Notes: generated from the letters alone by a model not told the origin. A stretch of DNA of 64,000 nucleotides from Candidatus Mediterraneibacter pullicola (GCA_019117065.1 DXAK01000027.1:1-64000), one strand, 5' to 3'; numbered from the stretch's first letter, positions 49,847 to 59,565 are shown. Numbers and translations are program-made.

Positions 49847-50506
49847 ATGATCCGCGGAGTGATATTCGATGTGGACGGAGTGTTGTTAAATTCCATGCCC
49901 GTTTGGGAAAACTTAGGAGAACTCTACTTGAACAGCATGGGGATCGAGGCGGAGAAAGACCTCAGGGATACTTTGTTTGCTATGAGCCTTGAAGAGGGGG
50001 CGGACTATCTGATAGCCCACTACAGACTTGATAAGACACCAGAGGAGATCATAAGAGGCATGAACCGGGAAGTACAGGATTTCTACGAGGAACGGGTCCC
50101 TCTGAAAGAGGGAGTACGGCAGTATCTTCAGGAGTTCCGGGAAAGAAAAATCCCTATGGCGATAGCCACGTCCGGCGACAGGAAGAATGCGGAGGCCGCC
50201 CTTAAAAGGCTGAAAGTTTTTTCATATTTTCAGGGGATCTTTACCTGTTCCGAGATCGGCAGCAGCAAGAGCCAGCCAGATATCTATTATGCTGCAGCGC
50301 TCCAGCTCGATACGGAACCTTCCGAGACATGGGTGTTTGAAGATGCGCTGCATGCGCTTCAGACTGCGAAAAGGGCGGGATTTAAGACGGTGGGAGTCTA
50401 CGATAAGGCCAGTGACCGGGATCTTGCCCATATATGGAACACGGCAGACATCTATCTGCCGGAGTTCGAGGAATTTAATATATTCTGGAAAAGGGCATCC
50501 GAATAA
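49847..50506 (+). CDS. HAD-family phosphatase of the thiamine cluster
   Basis: 219 residues. HAD motif I FDVDGVLLNSMPVWENLG (Asp8, Asp10), motif II ATSGDR, motif III with Lys in SSKSQPDIYYAA and motif IV VFEDALHALQTAKRAGF. The cap is of the beta-PGM-like type. It lies between thiE and thiD under the same riboswitch. Organisms that lack ThiL can dephosphorylate thiamine monophosphate and then use a thiamine pyrophosphokinase; this gene is a candidate for that phosphatase. The role is inferred from context only. Confidence 0.8.
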   Translation: MIRGVIFDVDGVLLNSMPVWENLGELYLNSMGIEAEKDLRDTLFAMSLEEGADYLIAHYRLDKTPEEIIRGMNREVQDFYEERVPLKEGVRQYLQEFRERKIPMAIATSGDRKNAEAALKRLKVFSYFQGIFTCSEIGSSKSQPDIYYAAALQLDTEPSETWVFEDALHALQTAKRAGFKTVGVYDKASDRDLAHIWNTADIYLPEFEEFNIFWKRASE

Positions 50507-50623
50507 TGGCAGACATTTTTTGGCGGCAGGCTGGGGCACCACTTTTTACCGCTATATAAAAGAGTGTTCAGGACAGGGAAAAGCAACAGAGGTACAGGAA
50601 CAAAGGAGGAAAAGATAAGAAAA

Positions 50624-51478
50624 ATGAAAACAGCATTAACAATCGCTGGAAGTGACTCCAGCGGAGGAGCCGGAATTCAGGCAGATATTAAGACAATGAC
50701 TGCGAACGGTGTGTTTGCCATGAGTGCGATCACTGCACTGACTGCACAGAATACGACCGGCGTAGTAGGAATCATGGATGTATCTCCTGAATTTTTAAAA
50801 CAGCAGATCGACTGTATCTTCACAGATATCCGTCCGGATGCAGTCAAGATCGGCATGGTATCATCGGCGGAGCTGATCATTGCCATTGCAGAGAAACTTG
50901 CGCAATATCAGGCGGAGAACATCGTGGTCGATCCGGTCATGGTGGCGACCAGCGGGGCAAAGCTGATCACCGATGACGCTATAGAGACACTGAAAGAAAG
51001 ATTGCTCCCCATGGCAGATATACTGACGCCGAATATTCCGGAAGGGGAAGTGCTCTCGGGTATGGAGATCAGAACTAAGGAAGATATGGTAAAAGTGGCG
51101 GGGAAGATCAGTGAGAATTATCACTGTGCTGTCCTGTTAAAAGGCGGACATCAGTTAAATGATGCCAATGATCTGCTCTATAGAAACGGAAGTTACCGCT
51201 GGTTCTACGGGAAACGGATTGACAATCCGAATACACACGGAACGGGCTGTACGTTGTCCAGCGCCATTGCATCTAATCTGGCAAAAGGGTTCGATATGGA
51301 TACATCGGTAGAGAGTGCAAAAGCATATATCTCTGGTGCGCTGGGAGCCATGCTGGATCTAGGAAAAGGCAGAGGCCCGATGAACCATGCCTTTGACATC
51401 ACGGGAGAGTATGTAAAAATTTCAGGAAATGCAAATACAGAAGCAGGCTTTTCTTCTGAAGAAAAGGAGATAGTCTGA
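50624..51478 (+). CDS. thiD: Hydroxymethylpyrimidine / phosphomethylpyrimidine kinase
   Basis: 284 residues. ALTIAGSDSSGGAGIQADIKTMTANGVFAMSAITALTAQNT is the diagnostic ThiD start; DPVMVATSGAKL, LTPNIPEGEVLSG and HGTGCTLSSAIASNLAKG follow. It phosphorylates HMP twice to HMP-PP for ThiE. ATG 50624 follows AAAGGAGG at a rather long 14 bases. It is 1 base from cytX, whose product imports the HMP substrate. Confidence 0.93.
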   Translation: MKTALTIAGSDSSGGAGIQADIKTMTANGVFAMSAITALTAQNTTGVVGIMDVSPEFLKQQIDCIFTDIRPDAVKIGMVSSAELIIAIAEKLAQYQAENIVVDPVMVATSGAKLITDDAIETLKERLLPMADILTPNIPEGEVLSGMEIRTKEDMVKVAGKISENYHCAVLLKGGHQLNDANDLLYRNGSYRWFYGKRIDNPNTHGTGCTLSSAIASNLAKGFDMDTSVESAKAYISGALGAMLDLGKGRGPMNHAFDITGEYVKISGNANTEAGFSSEEKEIV

Positions 51479-51479
51479 T

Positions 51480-52667
51480 ATGAAAATAAAACATACATCG
51501 GTATATGAAAACAGTCTGATCTGGTTTGGTGCGGGCGTATCCATTGCTGAGATATTGACTGGGACCTACCTTGCTCCATTGGGATTCCAGAGAGGCATGG
51601 TTGCAGTCATCATCGGACACATCATCGGATGCTGTATGATGTTTTTTGCAGGTCTGATCGGTGCGAGGATGAGAAAGAGCGCCATGGAGACGGTGAAAAT
51701 GAGCTTCGGGCAGAAGGGAGGCCTGCTCTTTGCGGTGCTCAATGTCTTTCAGCTCATCGGATGGACGGCGATCATGATCTATGACGGGGCCCTTGCCGCA
51801 GACGGTATCTTTCATACTGGGGCATGGGTGTGGTGTATCGTGATCGGTGTGCTGATTGTTCTCTGGATCGCCGTTGGAGTGACTAATCTGGGCAAGATCA
51901 ATACGATCGCCATAGCGGCGCTTTTTATCCTGACCATCCTGCTGTGTAGAGTTATTTTCTTCGGAGGTTCGGATACAGGCGCGGATCTGGGCAGTGACGC
52001 CATGAGTTTCGGTGCCGCAGTAGAGTTGTCCGTAGCAATGCCGCTCTCATGGCTGCCTGTCATCAGTGATTATACAAGAGAGGCAGAGAAACAGATGAAA
52101 TCCACTGCAGCAAGTGTGATCGCCTACGGCATGGTGAGCTGCTGGATGTATGCGATCGGTATGGGGGCCGCCATCTACACCAGCGAGACAGATATTGCTG
52201 TGATCATGGCAAAAGCAGGACTTGGCATCGCAGCATTATTGATTGTGATCCTCTCTACTGTCACCACCACGTTCCTTGACGCATATTCAGCGGGAGTATC
52301 TTCCGAGTCCTTATTTGCGAAATTCAAAGGAAATCATATGGGTATCGTGGTAACGGTGATTGGTACGATAGCGGCGATCATTTTCCCTATGGACGATATT
52401 ACAGATTTCCTTTACCTCATCGGTTCTGTGTTTGCTCCTATGATAGCGGTACAGATCGCAGATGTGTTCATCCTGAGGAAAGAGAACAAGCTGACAGATT
52501 TCAACTGGAAGAATCTTGTAATATGGCTGATTGGATTTATTGCCTATCGGTGGTTTATGACGATTGATATACCGGTGGGCAATACACTGCCGGATATGTT
52601 GGTAGTGATCGTTCTCTGTCTAGTTGTGAAAGCGGTGTCTGTAAAGATGTCTGGCAGGAAGGCATAA
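51480..52667 (+). CDS. cytX: Hydroxymethylpyrimidine transporter CytX (NCS1 family)
   Basis: 395 residues, about 12 hydrophobic segments. NSLIWFGAGVSIAEILTGTYLAPLGFQRGMVAVIIGHIIGC is the NCS1/CytX signature. This branch of the cytosine permease family is tied to thiamine clusters and riboswitches and is thought to import HMP. Placement next to thiD under a TPP riboswitch supports it. Confidence 0.9.
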   Translation: MKIKHTSVYENSLIWFGAGVSIAEILTGTYLAPLGFQRGMVAVIIGHIIGCCMMFFAGLIGARMRKSAMETVKMSFGQKGGLLFAVLNVFQLIGWTAIMIYDGALAADGIFHTGAWVWCIVIGVLIVLWIAVGVTNLGKINTIAIAALFILTILLCRVIFFGGSDTGADLGSDAMSFGAAVELSVAMPLSWLPVISDYTREAEKQMKSTAASVIAYGMVSCWMYAIGMGAAIYTSETDIAVIMAKAGLGIAALLIVILSTVTTTFLDAYSAGVSSESLFAKFKGNHMGIVVTVIGTIAAIIFPMDDITDFLYLIGSVFAPMIAVQIADVFILRKENKLTDFNWKNLVIWLIGFIAYRWFMTIDIPVGNTLPDMLVVIVLCLVVKAVSVKMSGRKA

Positions 52668-52793
52668 AAAAGGAGAAAGGATAGAAAGGGCATATTTGCG
52701 CGGGATGCTCAAACAATATGTTTTGACATCGAAAAGCGATATATATTTCATTTGTTTGTTACATTGTAATTAAAAAACATCAAGAAAACATGA

Positions 52794-52822
52794 TTGACAA
52801 TGTTAATAATACACACTATAAT
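52794..52822 (+). promoter_or_regulatory. Promoter of the ilvBN operon
   Basis: TTGACA 52794-52799 and TATAAT 52817-52822, a consensus pair with a 17-base spacer. The 125 bases before it, after cytX, hold nothing recognisable. Confidence 0.85.
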
Positions 52823-52849
52823 GAATTTAAATTTTAATTTTACACCATA

Positions 52850-53144
52850 AAATAAATGCAGCGACGAGGAGGAGTACACAGTTTTCTGATGCGAAGAGAG
52901 GAGATGGCCGGTGCAAATCTCCGTGACGGAATTGTGGAAGTAGCCTTCGAGCAGTGGACTGAACGGCAGAGATGGTAAAGAAACCATATGTGTCAAGTAG
53001 ACTCCAACGTGATCCCACGTTACAGGGAAACGGTATCGGTGTCACAGATGCCCGTACCGGCAGAGCGCAGAGAAATTTTCTCTGAATTTAGGTGGTAACA
53101 CGGATGATACATTCGCCCTGAGCATAAGATGCTCGGGGCTTTTC
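52850..53144 (+). promoter_or_regulatory. T-box riboswitch with GUA (Val) specifier
   Basis: Stem I carries the AG-bulge/GAGAGGAG region and GGCCGGTG apical loop; its 3' side reads GAA-GUA-GCCUUCGAG, placing GUA at 52940-52942. The T-box TTAGGTGGTAACACGG is at 53088-53103. The terminator arms 53115-53125 and 53129-53139 (GCCCTGAGCAT/ATGCTCGGGGC) end in TTTTC. Uncharged tRNA-Val would thus turn on acetolactate synthase, the first valine-pathway step. The specifier frame was read by analogy with the Trp T-box at 35310. Confidence 0.88.
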
Positions 53145-53251
53145 TTTACAATTCGTTCTTTGCCGGGCGCGCGAGGGCGCGTGCGGGCAGGAACCGCAGA
53201 ACGGGAAGAACGCTGATAGAAAGATCGCTGATAGGAAAAGGAGGCAGGAAA

Positions 53252-54970
53252 TTGAGACAGATCACAGGAAACAAATTATTAGTAAGAGCATTGAAGGAAG
53301 AAGGAGTGGACACGGTCTTCGGCTATCCGGGAGCGTGTACTATCGACATCAGTGACGAGCTGTATAAGCAGGATGACATCCGCGTGATCCTGCCGCGCCA
53401 TGAGCAGGCTTTAGTCCATGAAGCGGACGCCTATGCGCGGACGACGGGTAAAGCGGGCGTGTGTCTAGTGACAAGCGGTCCGGGGGCAACCAATCTGGTG
53501 ACCGGGCTTGCCACAGCGAACTATGACAGCGTTCCCCTTGTCTGCTTTACCGGACAGGTGGCAAAACACCTGATCGGAAATGATGCGTTCCAAGAGGTGG
53601 ATATTGTGGGGATCACACGCAGCATCACAAAGTACGGCGTGACGGTTCGTGACAGGAAAGATCTCGGGCGCATTGTCAAGGAAGCGTTTTACATCGCACG
53701 CACGGGACGGCCGGGTCCGGTGCTTATCGATCTCCCGAAAGACGTGATGTGTGAGCTGGGAAGCCCGGACTATCCGGATACGGTGAACATCCGGGGATAT
53801 AAACCGAATACAAGTGTGCATATGGGGCAGCTAAAGCGTGCGCTCAAGATGCTCAAAAAGGCGAAAAAGCCACTGTTCCTCGCAGGAGGCGGGGTGAATA
53901 TTGCCCGCGCGAATAAGGTGTTTACGGAAGTGGTGAACAAGACGAATGTGCCGGTAGTCACGACCATCATGGGACGGGGCGCAGTACCGACAAATCACCC
54001 GCTCTTTATCGGAAATCTGGGGATGCACGGCCAGTATGCGGCGAATATGGCAGTTGGAGAATGTGATCTGCTCTTCTCTATCGGAACCCGGTTCAATGAC
54101 CGGATCACCGGAAAACTACATGCCTTCGCGCCCAATGCTGAAATTGTACATATTGATATTGATACCGCGTCCATATCCAGAAATATTCATGTGCACGTGC
54201 CCATCGTTGCCGATGCTCTGGAGGCAATCACAAAGATCAATGAATATGCAGAACCGTGTGGGAACGAAAAGTGGTTGGAACAGATCCGGGAGTGGAAAGA
54301 GAAACATCCTCTTGTAATGAAGAATAAAACGCATATGACGCCCATGGATATTATTGAGGAGATGAATCGTCAGTTCGATGATGCAATTATTACTACTGAT
54401 GTGGGACAGCATCAGATGTTTGTTACACAGTATGCAGAGATTACAGAGAAAAAGCAGCTCGTCACATCAGGCGGTCTGGGAACGATGGGATACGGCTTCC
54501 CTGCTGCAATCGGGGCAAAACTTGGAAATCCTGGCAAAACAGTCATCGCGATTTCCGGGGATGGCGGCATGCAGATGAACATTCAGGAATTTGCCACTGC
54601 GGTTCTTGAGGAACTACCGTTGATCCTCTGTGTTTTTAACAATGAATATCTCGGTATGGTGCGGCAGTGGCAGAAATTGTTCTACGGCAAGAGATACGGC
54701 ATGACAAATATGAGATCGGGAGCGCTGTACCGCCGGACAAACGGCGAAGAGATGCCAGAGTATACGCCGGATTTTGTAAAGCTGGCGGAAAGCTACGGGG
54801 CAAAGGGGATCCGTGTGACAGAAAAAGAAGAGATTGCGGCGGCATTTGAGGCGGCAAAGAAAAACACAAAAGTGCCGACATTGGTTGAATTTATCATCGA
54901 TCCAGAGGATCTGGTCTATCCGATGATCCAGCCCGGCGGCACTCTGGAAGATATGATCATGGATTGTTAG
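53252..54970 (+). CDS. ilvB: Acetolactate synthase large subunit
   Basis: 572 residues from a TTG start with AAGGAGG 7 bases upstream (53238-53244). The ThDP-enzyme order is complete: GYPGACTIDISDEL with catalytic Glu in LPRHEQALVHEADAYARTTGKAGVC, the central FAD/binding domain, and the C-terminal GDGGMQMNIQEFATAVLEELPLILCVFNNEYLGMV ThDP-Mg motif. It condenses pyruvate for valine and leucine, or pyruvate plus oxobutyrate for isoleucine. Some catabolic ALS proteins are similar, but the regulatory subunit gene and the valine T-box point to biosynthesis. Confidence 0.93.
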   Translation: MRQITGNKLLVRALKEEGVDTVFGYPGACTIDISDELYKQDDIRVILPRHEQALVHEADAYARTTGKAGVCLVTSGPGATNLVTGLATANYDSVPLVCFTGQVAKHLIGNDAFQEVDIVGITRSITKYGVTVRDRKDLGRIVKEAFYIARTGRPGPVLIDLPKDVMCELGSPDYPDTVNIRGYKPNTSVHMGQLKRALKMLKKAKKPLFLAGGGVNIARANKVFTEVVNKTNVPVVTTIMGRGAVPTNHPLFIGNLGMHGQYAANMAVGECDLLFSIGTRFNDRITGKLHAFAPNAEIVHIDIDTASISRNIHVHVPIVADALEAITKINEYAEPCGNEKWLEQIREWKEKHPLVMKNKTHMTPMDIIEEMNRQFDDAIITTDVGQHQMFVTQYAEITEKKQLVTSGGLGTMGYGFPAAIGAKLGNPGKTVIAISGDGGMQMNIQEFATAVLEELPLILCVFNNEYLGMVRQWQKLFYGKRYGMTNMRSGALYRRTNGEEMPEYTPDFVKLAESYGAKGIRVTEKEEIAAAFEAAKKNTKVPTLVEFIIDPEDLVYPMIQPGGTLEDMIMDC

Positions 54971-54986
54971 AAAGGAGAGCGTGAAG
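54971..54986 (+). other. Spacer between ilvB and ilvN with the ribosome site
   Basis: AAAGGAG here supports the ATG at 54987 for ilvN over GTG 54981. Confidence 0.5.
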
Positions 54987-55496
54987 ATGGATAATAATAT
55001 GAAAAAAAGATGGATCTCCCTTTATGTGGAAAATCAGGTGGGCGTGCTCTCTAAAATATCAGGGCTTTTTTCCGGGAAATCCTACAATCTGGATAGCCTG
55101 ACCGTGGGTACGACTGAAGATCCGACTGTATCAAGGATGACCATAGCGACAGTTAGTGACGATGAGACATTTGAACAGATAAAAAAACAATTGAATCGGA
55201 TGGTTGAAGTCATAAAAGTTATCGACTTTACAGATATCTTTGTCAGAATGAAAGAAATTCTTTATGTGAAAGTGTTCAATTGTACACCTGAAGCAAAGAC
55301 CGAAGTGTTCCAGATTGCAGAAACATTCAAGGCAAAAGTGATTGACTATGGACGAGACAGTGTGCTCGTGGAATTCGTCCAGACTGCGACAAAAAATGAC
55401 GCTGTAGTTAAACTGATGAAGGAAGAGTTCAAGAGCATCGAGGTCGTCAGGGGAGGAAGCGTGGGGATCGAATCGATCAGTATGATGGAGAGATGA
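54987..55496 (+). CDS. ilvN: Acetolactate synthase small (regulatory) subunit
   Basis: 169 residues, with an N-terminal ACT domain (WISLYVENQVGVLSKISGLFSGKSYNLDSLTVG) and a C-terminal ALS_ss_C domain. It activates the large subunit and gives it valine feedback inhibition. The ATG at 54987 follows AAAGGAG at 10 bases; the GTG at 54981 is too close to the ribosome site. 16 bases after ilvB. Confidence 0.92.
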   Translation: MDNNMKKRWISLYVENQVGVLSKISGLFSGKSYNLDSLTVGTTEDPTVSRMTIATVSDDETFEQIKKQLNRMVEVIKVIDFTDIFVRMKEILYVKVFNCTPEAKTEVFQIAETFKAKVIDYGRDSVLVEFVQTATKNDAVVKLMKEEFKSIEVVRGGSVGIESISMMER

Positions 55497-55551
55497 TTTT
55501 CACGCAGATGAACCGAGTGTTGGAAAATATATTTTGTAACATATAACATAT

Positions 55552-55630
55552 GTTCCCGAGACTGCATTATAACGCAAAGCCATTTCGCTTTACTTCAAAG
55601 TTTTGCGTATATGATACGGTCTGCGGGAAC
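55552..55630. repeat. 79-bp imperfect inverted repeat
   Basis: GTTCCCG-AGAC at the left pairs with GTCT-G-CGGGAAC at the right, and inside ATTATAACGCAAA pairs with TTTTGCGT-ATATGAT. The result is a long hairpin with one central loop of about 20 bases. It lies alone in the 293-base gap between ilvN and the methyltransferase gene. No U tract follows. It may be a miniature element or a structured RNA. The rest of the gap holds nothing I recognise. Confidence 0.65.
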
Positions 55631-55789
55631 TTCTTTATTCATGTAAGGAAAACTGTATTTTACAATTTGCGGAAAAAGCATGTGGGCGGAAGTGACTGCT
55701 GTCGTGAAGTGAAGGCAAATATCCCGCGTATTTTATAATGCGTGTTCATTCAAAATATGTTAAACTTCTATTTGTGGGAGGAGGCCGCT

Positions 55790-56572
55790 ATGGAAGCATA
55801 TACGAGTTTTGCGTCGGTCTATGATACATTTATGGACAATGTTCCCTATGATGAATGGGGGGAATATATAAACGGATTGTTGCGGGAATATGGTATAAAA
55901 GATGGTATCGTTCTGGATCTTGGATGTGGTACGGGTACGATGACAGAGATCCTCGCGGGTTACGGATACGACATGATCGGGGTAGACAACTCGATGGATA
56001 TGCTGGAGCTTGCAATGGAGAAACGCATGGATTCCGGACATGATATTCTGTATCTTCTTCAGGATATGAGAGAGTTTGAACTGTACGGAACAGTGCGCGC
56101 CGTGGTGAGTGTCTGTGATACAGTCAACTATATCATTGAGACAGAAGAACTCAGGGAAGTGTTCCGGTTGGTCAATAATTATCTTGACCCGGAAGGAATA
56201 TTTCTGTTTGATTTTAATACAGAGTATAAATATAGGGAAGTCATGGGAGACTGTACGATCGCGGAGGACAGGGGAGAGTGCAGTTTTATATGGGATAATA
56301 CGTATTATGAGGATGAAAAGATCAACGAGTATAATCTGACCCTTTTCATACAGGAAAAAGGGAAAGAAGAATCTGTTCCGAAAGGAGAGTTGTATAGAAA
56401 GTTCCGGGAAACACATTATCAGAGGGGTTATACTCTCAAAGAGATGAAGGTCCTTCTGGAGGAAGCGGGGCTCCGTTTTCTGGCGGCTTATGATATGGAT
56501 ACGCGGGCAGAAGTTACGCAGACCAGCGAGAGGATCTGTGTGATCGCAAGTGAGTCTGGAAAACAGTGTTGA
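55790..56572 (+). CDS. Class I SAM-dependent methyltransferase
   Basis: 260 residues. Motif I VLDLGCGTGTMTEILAGYGYDMIGVDNS (about 40-65) binds SAM; the opening AYTSFASVYDTFMDNVPYDEW is typical of small clostridial methyltransferases. GGGAGGAGG precedes the ATG at 55790. Substrate unknown. It is followed by hslO and nadE on the same strand. Confidence 0.85.
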   Translation: MEAYTSFASVYDTFMDNVPYDEWGEYINGLLREYGIKDGIVLDLGCGTGTMTEILAGYGYDMIGVDNSMDMLELAMEKRMDSGHDILYLLQDMREFELYGTVRAVVSVCDTVNYIIETEELREVFRLVNNYLDPEGIFLFDFNTEYKYREVMGDCTIAEDRGECSFIWDNTYYEDEKINEYNLTLFIQEKGKEESVPKGELYRKFRETHYQRGYTLKEMKVLLEEAGLRFLAAYDMDTRAEVTQTSERICVIASESGKQC

Positions 56573-56619
56573 ACGGGAAGTAGGAACAGTATAGAAACAG
56601 AAAAGGGAGAGAGTGTGAA

Positions 56620-57495
56620 ATGAAAGATTATATTGTAAGAGCATCAGCGGCAAATACGCAGATCCGTGCGTTTGCGGCAGTGACGACAGAGCTTGTGGAG
56701 GAGGCAAGACAGCGCCATGGGACAAGCCCGGTGGCAACGGCGGCGCTAGGGCGTCTTCTTACAGGGGGAGTGATGATTGGGAGCATGATGAAGAATCCTA
56801 CGGACATGCTGACCATTCAGATCAAGTGTTCCGGGCCTATTGGCGGGCTTACCGTGACGGCGGACAGTCAGGGGAATGTGAAAGGATATGTGCATAAGAC
56901 AGATGTCATGCTGCCGCCAAAAAATGGAAAACTAGATGTAGGAGGAGCGCTCGGGCAGGGCGTGATGACGGTAATTAAAGATATGGGGCTTAAAGATCCT
57001 TATTCCGGGCAGACTATTTTACAGACTGGAGAGATCGCGGAAGATCTGACTTATTATTTCGCTACATCCGAACAAGTGCCGTCCTCGGTAGGGCTGGGCG
57101 TGCTTATGGAGAAGGACAATACAGTGCGCTGCGCAGGCGGTTTCATTGTTCAGGTGATGCCGTTTATAGAGGATGAAGTATTAAATAAGCTTGAGGAGAA
57201 TATTCGAAACATCAGCTCAGTAACTTCTATGCTGGACAACGGTCATACGCCGGAGGAAATGCTTTCTCAAGTGCTTGAGGGGCTGGATCTGGAGATCACG
57301 GACACTATGCCGGCGAAATTTTACTGTAATTGTTCTAAGGAACGGATTGAAAAGGCGATCATCAGCATAGGGAAGAAAGATATCCAGTCTATGATCAATG
57401 ACGGGAAGGATATAGAGGTAAAGTGTCACTTCTGTAACACAGCCTACAATTATACGGTGGATGAGCTGAAAGAATTGGTGAAAAAAAGCAGGTAG
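56620..57495 (+). CDS. hslO: Redox-regulated chaperone Hsp33
   Basis: 291 residues. The N-terminal domain (MKDYIVRASAANTQIRAFAAVTTELVEEARQRHGTSPVATAALGRLLTG) and the C-terminal zinc switch CNCS...CHFC (about residues 238-272) are both present, so the redox sensor is intact. In oxidising conditions the four Cys release zinc and the holdase is activated. AGGGAGAGAG precedes the ATG. Confidence 0.95.
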   Translation: MKDYIVRASAANTQIRAFAAVTTELVEEARQRHGTSPVATAALGRLLTGGVMIGSMMKNPTDMLTIQIKCSGPIGGLTVTADSQGNVKGYVHKTDVMLPPKNGKLDVGGALGQGVMTVIKDMGLKDPYSGQTILQTGEIAEDLTYYFATSEQVPSSVGLGVLMEKDNTVRCAGGFIVQVMPFIEDEVLNKLEENIRNISSVTSMLDNGHTPEEMLSQVLEGLDLEITDTMPAKFYCNCSKERIEKAIISIGKKDIQSMINDGKDIEVKCHFCNTAYNYTVDELKELVKKSR

Positions 57496-57561
57496 ACCGT
57501 GGAACCGTGCGCGGGAAAACTGGAAGCAGACAGAAAGAAACATCGGGGAGGCAGAGAGAAG

Positions 57562-59472
57562 ATGAAGCATGGATTTGTAAAAGTTGCGGCGGCTACGCCA
57601 GATATCCGAGTGGCAGATGTGGAATTTAACACAGAGAAAATATTCGAAGGAATTGATAAGGCATGTGAGAATAAAGCGAAGATTATCGTATTCCCTGAGC
57701 TGTGTGTAACCGGATATACCTGCGGGGATTTGTTTACGCAGGATGTGCTCTTAAAAGAGACACAGGAAGCGCTCAAAAGGATAGCGGCACACACGGCAGA
57801 CAAAGATATCCTTGTATTTGCAGGGGCGCCTCTGTCGGTGCGGGGCAAGCTGTACAATGTGGCGGCGGCGATGAACCGCGGGAAGATCCTCGGCTTTACG
57901 TCTAAGACATTTCTTCCGAACTATGCAGAGTTCTATGAGATGCGTCAGTTTACGCCGGGGCCTGAAAAAGCCGGGTATGTGCTGTTCGATGGGGAAGAGA
58001 TTCCGTTCGGACCACAGATTCTGTTTGAAGCTGCTGGTTTGGAAGATTTGATTGTGTCGGCAGAGATCTGCGAAGATGTATGGTCGCCAATACCGCCCAG
58101 TATTGGGGCGGCTTTGGAGGGGGCAACTGTGATCGTGAACTGTTCGGCCAGTAATGAGACCATCGGAAAAGACAGATACCGCAGAGACTTGATCGCAGGA
58201 CAGTCCGCACGGCTGATTGCCGGCTATGTGTATGCTAATGCGGGAGAAGGGGAATCCACGACGGACGTGGTATTTGGCGGACATAATATTATCGCTGAGA
58301 ACGGAGCGGTTTTAGAGGAATCCAGAAGGTACTGCAATGAGATCATCTATTCCGAGTTTGATCTCCAGAGAATTATCGGTGAACGTCGCAAGAATACAAC
58401 ATTTGCGGCGAAACCACAGGGAGCACTTATGCGGGTTCCATTTTTCATAGAAACAGAGGATACAAAGCTTACGAGAATTTTCCCGAAGCAGCCGTTTGTG
58501 CCGTCGGATGAAAGGACGCGTGCTGAACGGTGTGAAGAGATCCTTACGATTCAGGCAATGGGACTGAAGAAGCGTCTGATGCACACTCGCGCAAAGACTG
58601 CAGTGGTGGGAATATCAGGCGGGTTAGACTCTACTCTTGCGCTTCTGGTGACTGCCCGTGCCTTTGACATGCTTGGCAGGGATAAAAGGGACATTATCAC
58701 GGTGACGATGCCCTGTTTCGGGACAACGGACCGCACATACAATAACGCCTGTGAAATGGCGAGAAAAACAGGGGCAACTTTGAAAGAAGTGCCCATCGCC
58801 GATGCGGTGAACGTGCATTTCCGTGATATTGGGCATGACCCTCAAAGTCATGATGTGACTTATGAAAACGCCCAGGCAAGAGAACGCACGCAGGTGCTGA
58901 TGGATATCGCCAACCGTACGGGTGGCGTGGTCATCGGAACAGGAGATATGTCGGAGCTGGCGCTAGGGTGGGCGACCTATAACGGCGATCATATGTCCAT
59001 GTATGGGGTGAATGCGTCAGTACCAAAGACACTGGTGCGCCACCTTGTGAAATACGCTGCAGATGAGACAGAGGATGATGCACTGAAAAATGTGCTTTAT
59101 GATGTGCTGGATACTCCGGTGAGCCCGGAGCTGCTTCCGCCAAAAGATGGGGATATTGCTCAGAAAACCGAAGATCTGGTGGGACCGTATGAGCTTCATG
59201 ATTTCTTTCTGTATTACATGCTGCGTTTCGGATATGAGCCGGATAAGGTCTTCCGGCTGGCGGAGGCAGCATTTGCAGGGGACTATGACAGGGAGATTAT
59301 ACGGAAGTGGCTGAAGACCTTCTACCGGAGATTCTTTTCCCAGCAGTTTAAGCGCTCCTGTCTGCCGGACGGCCCCAAGGTCGGTACGGTGGCGCTTTCT
59401 CCGAGAGGAGACTGGAGGATGCCCAGCGACGCGTGCGCGGAAGTCTGGCTAAAACGGCTCGATCGTGTATGA
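57562..59472 (+). CDS. nadE: Glutamine-dependent NAD(+) synthetase
   Basis: 636 residues with an N-terminal nitrilase/CN-hydrolase glutaminase domain (catalytic Glu in VFPELCVTGYTCGDL, Cys in SAEICEDVWSP) and a C-terminal NAD synthase domain with the P-loop GISGGLDSTLALLV near residue 353 and GTGDMSELALGW. It amidates deamido-NAD using ammonia channelled from glutamine. Start ATG 57562 is chosen; the frame extends to 57499 without homology. Confidence 0.94.
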   Translation: MKHGFVKVAAATPDIRVADVEFNTEKIFEGIDKACENKAKIIVFPELCVTGYTCGDLFTQDVLLKETQEALKRIAAHTADKDILVFAGAPLSVRGKLYNVAAAMNRGKILGFTSKTFLPNYAEFYEMRQFTPGPEKAGYVLFDGEEIPFGPQILFEAAGLEDLIVSAEICEDVWSPIPPSIGAALEGATVIVNCSASNETIGKDRYRRDLIAGQSARLIAGYVYANAGEGESTTDVVFGGHNIIAENGAVLEESRRYCNEIIYSEFDLQRIIGERRKNTTFAAKPQGALMRVPFFIETEDTKLTRIFPKQPFVPSDERTRAERCEEILTIQAMGLKKRLMHTRAKTAVVGISGGLDSTLALLVTARAFDMLGRDKRDIITVTMPCFGTTDRTYNNACEMARKTGATLKEVPIADAVNVHFRDIGHDPQSHDVTYENAQARERTQVLMDIANRTGGVVIGTGDMSELALGWATYNGDHMSMYGVNASVPKTLVRHLVKYAADETEDDALKNVLYDVLDTPVSPELLPPKDGDIAQKTEDLVGPYELHDFFLYYMLRFGYEPDKVFRLAEAAFAGDYDREIIRKWLKTFYRRFFSQQFKRSCLPDGPKVGTVALSPRGDWRMPSDACAEVWLKRLDRV

Positions 59473-59565
59473 AGCATCCCGAGGATCTGGAAGGAAGAGA
59501 ATGTTCAAGCTGTATTGCAGAGTATACAGCCTGAGCCGGCACGTATGATGAGAGGAGAGATACAG

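Noticed and set aside
55760-56737. A 325-codon minus-strand open frame opposite the methyltransferase and hslO start
   Set aside because: It has no ribosome site, no recognisable motif, and lies opposite genes with clear SAM-binding and Hsp33 motifs.
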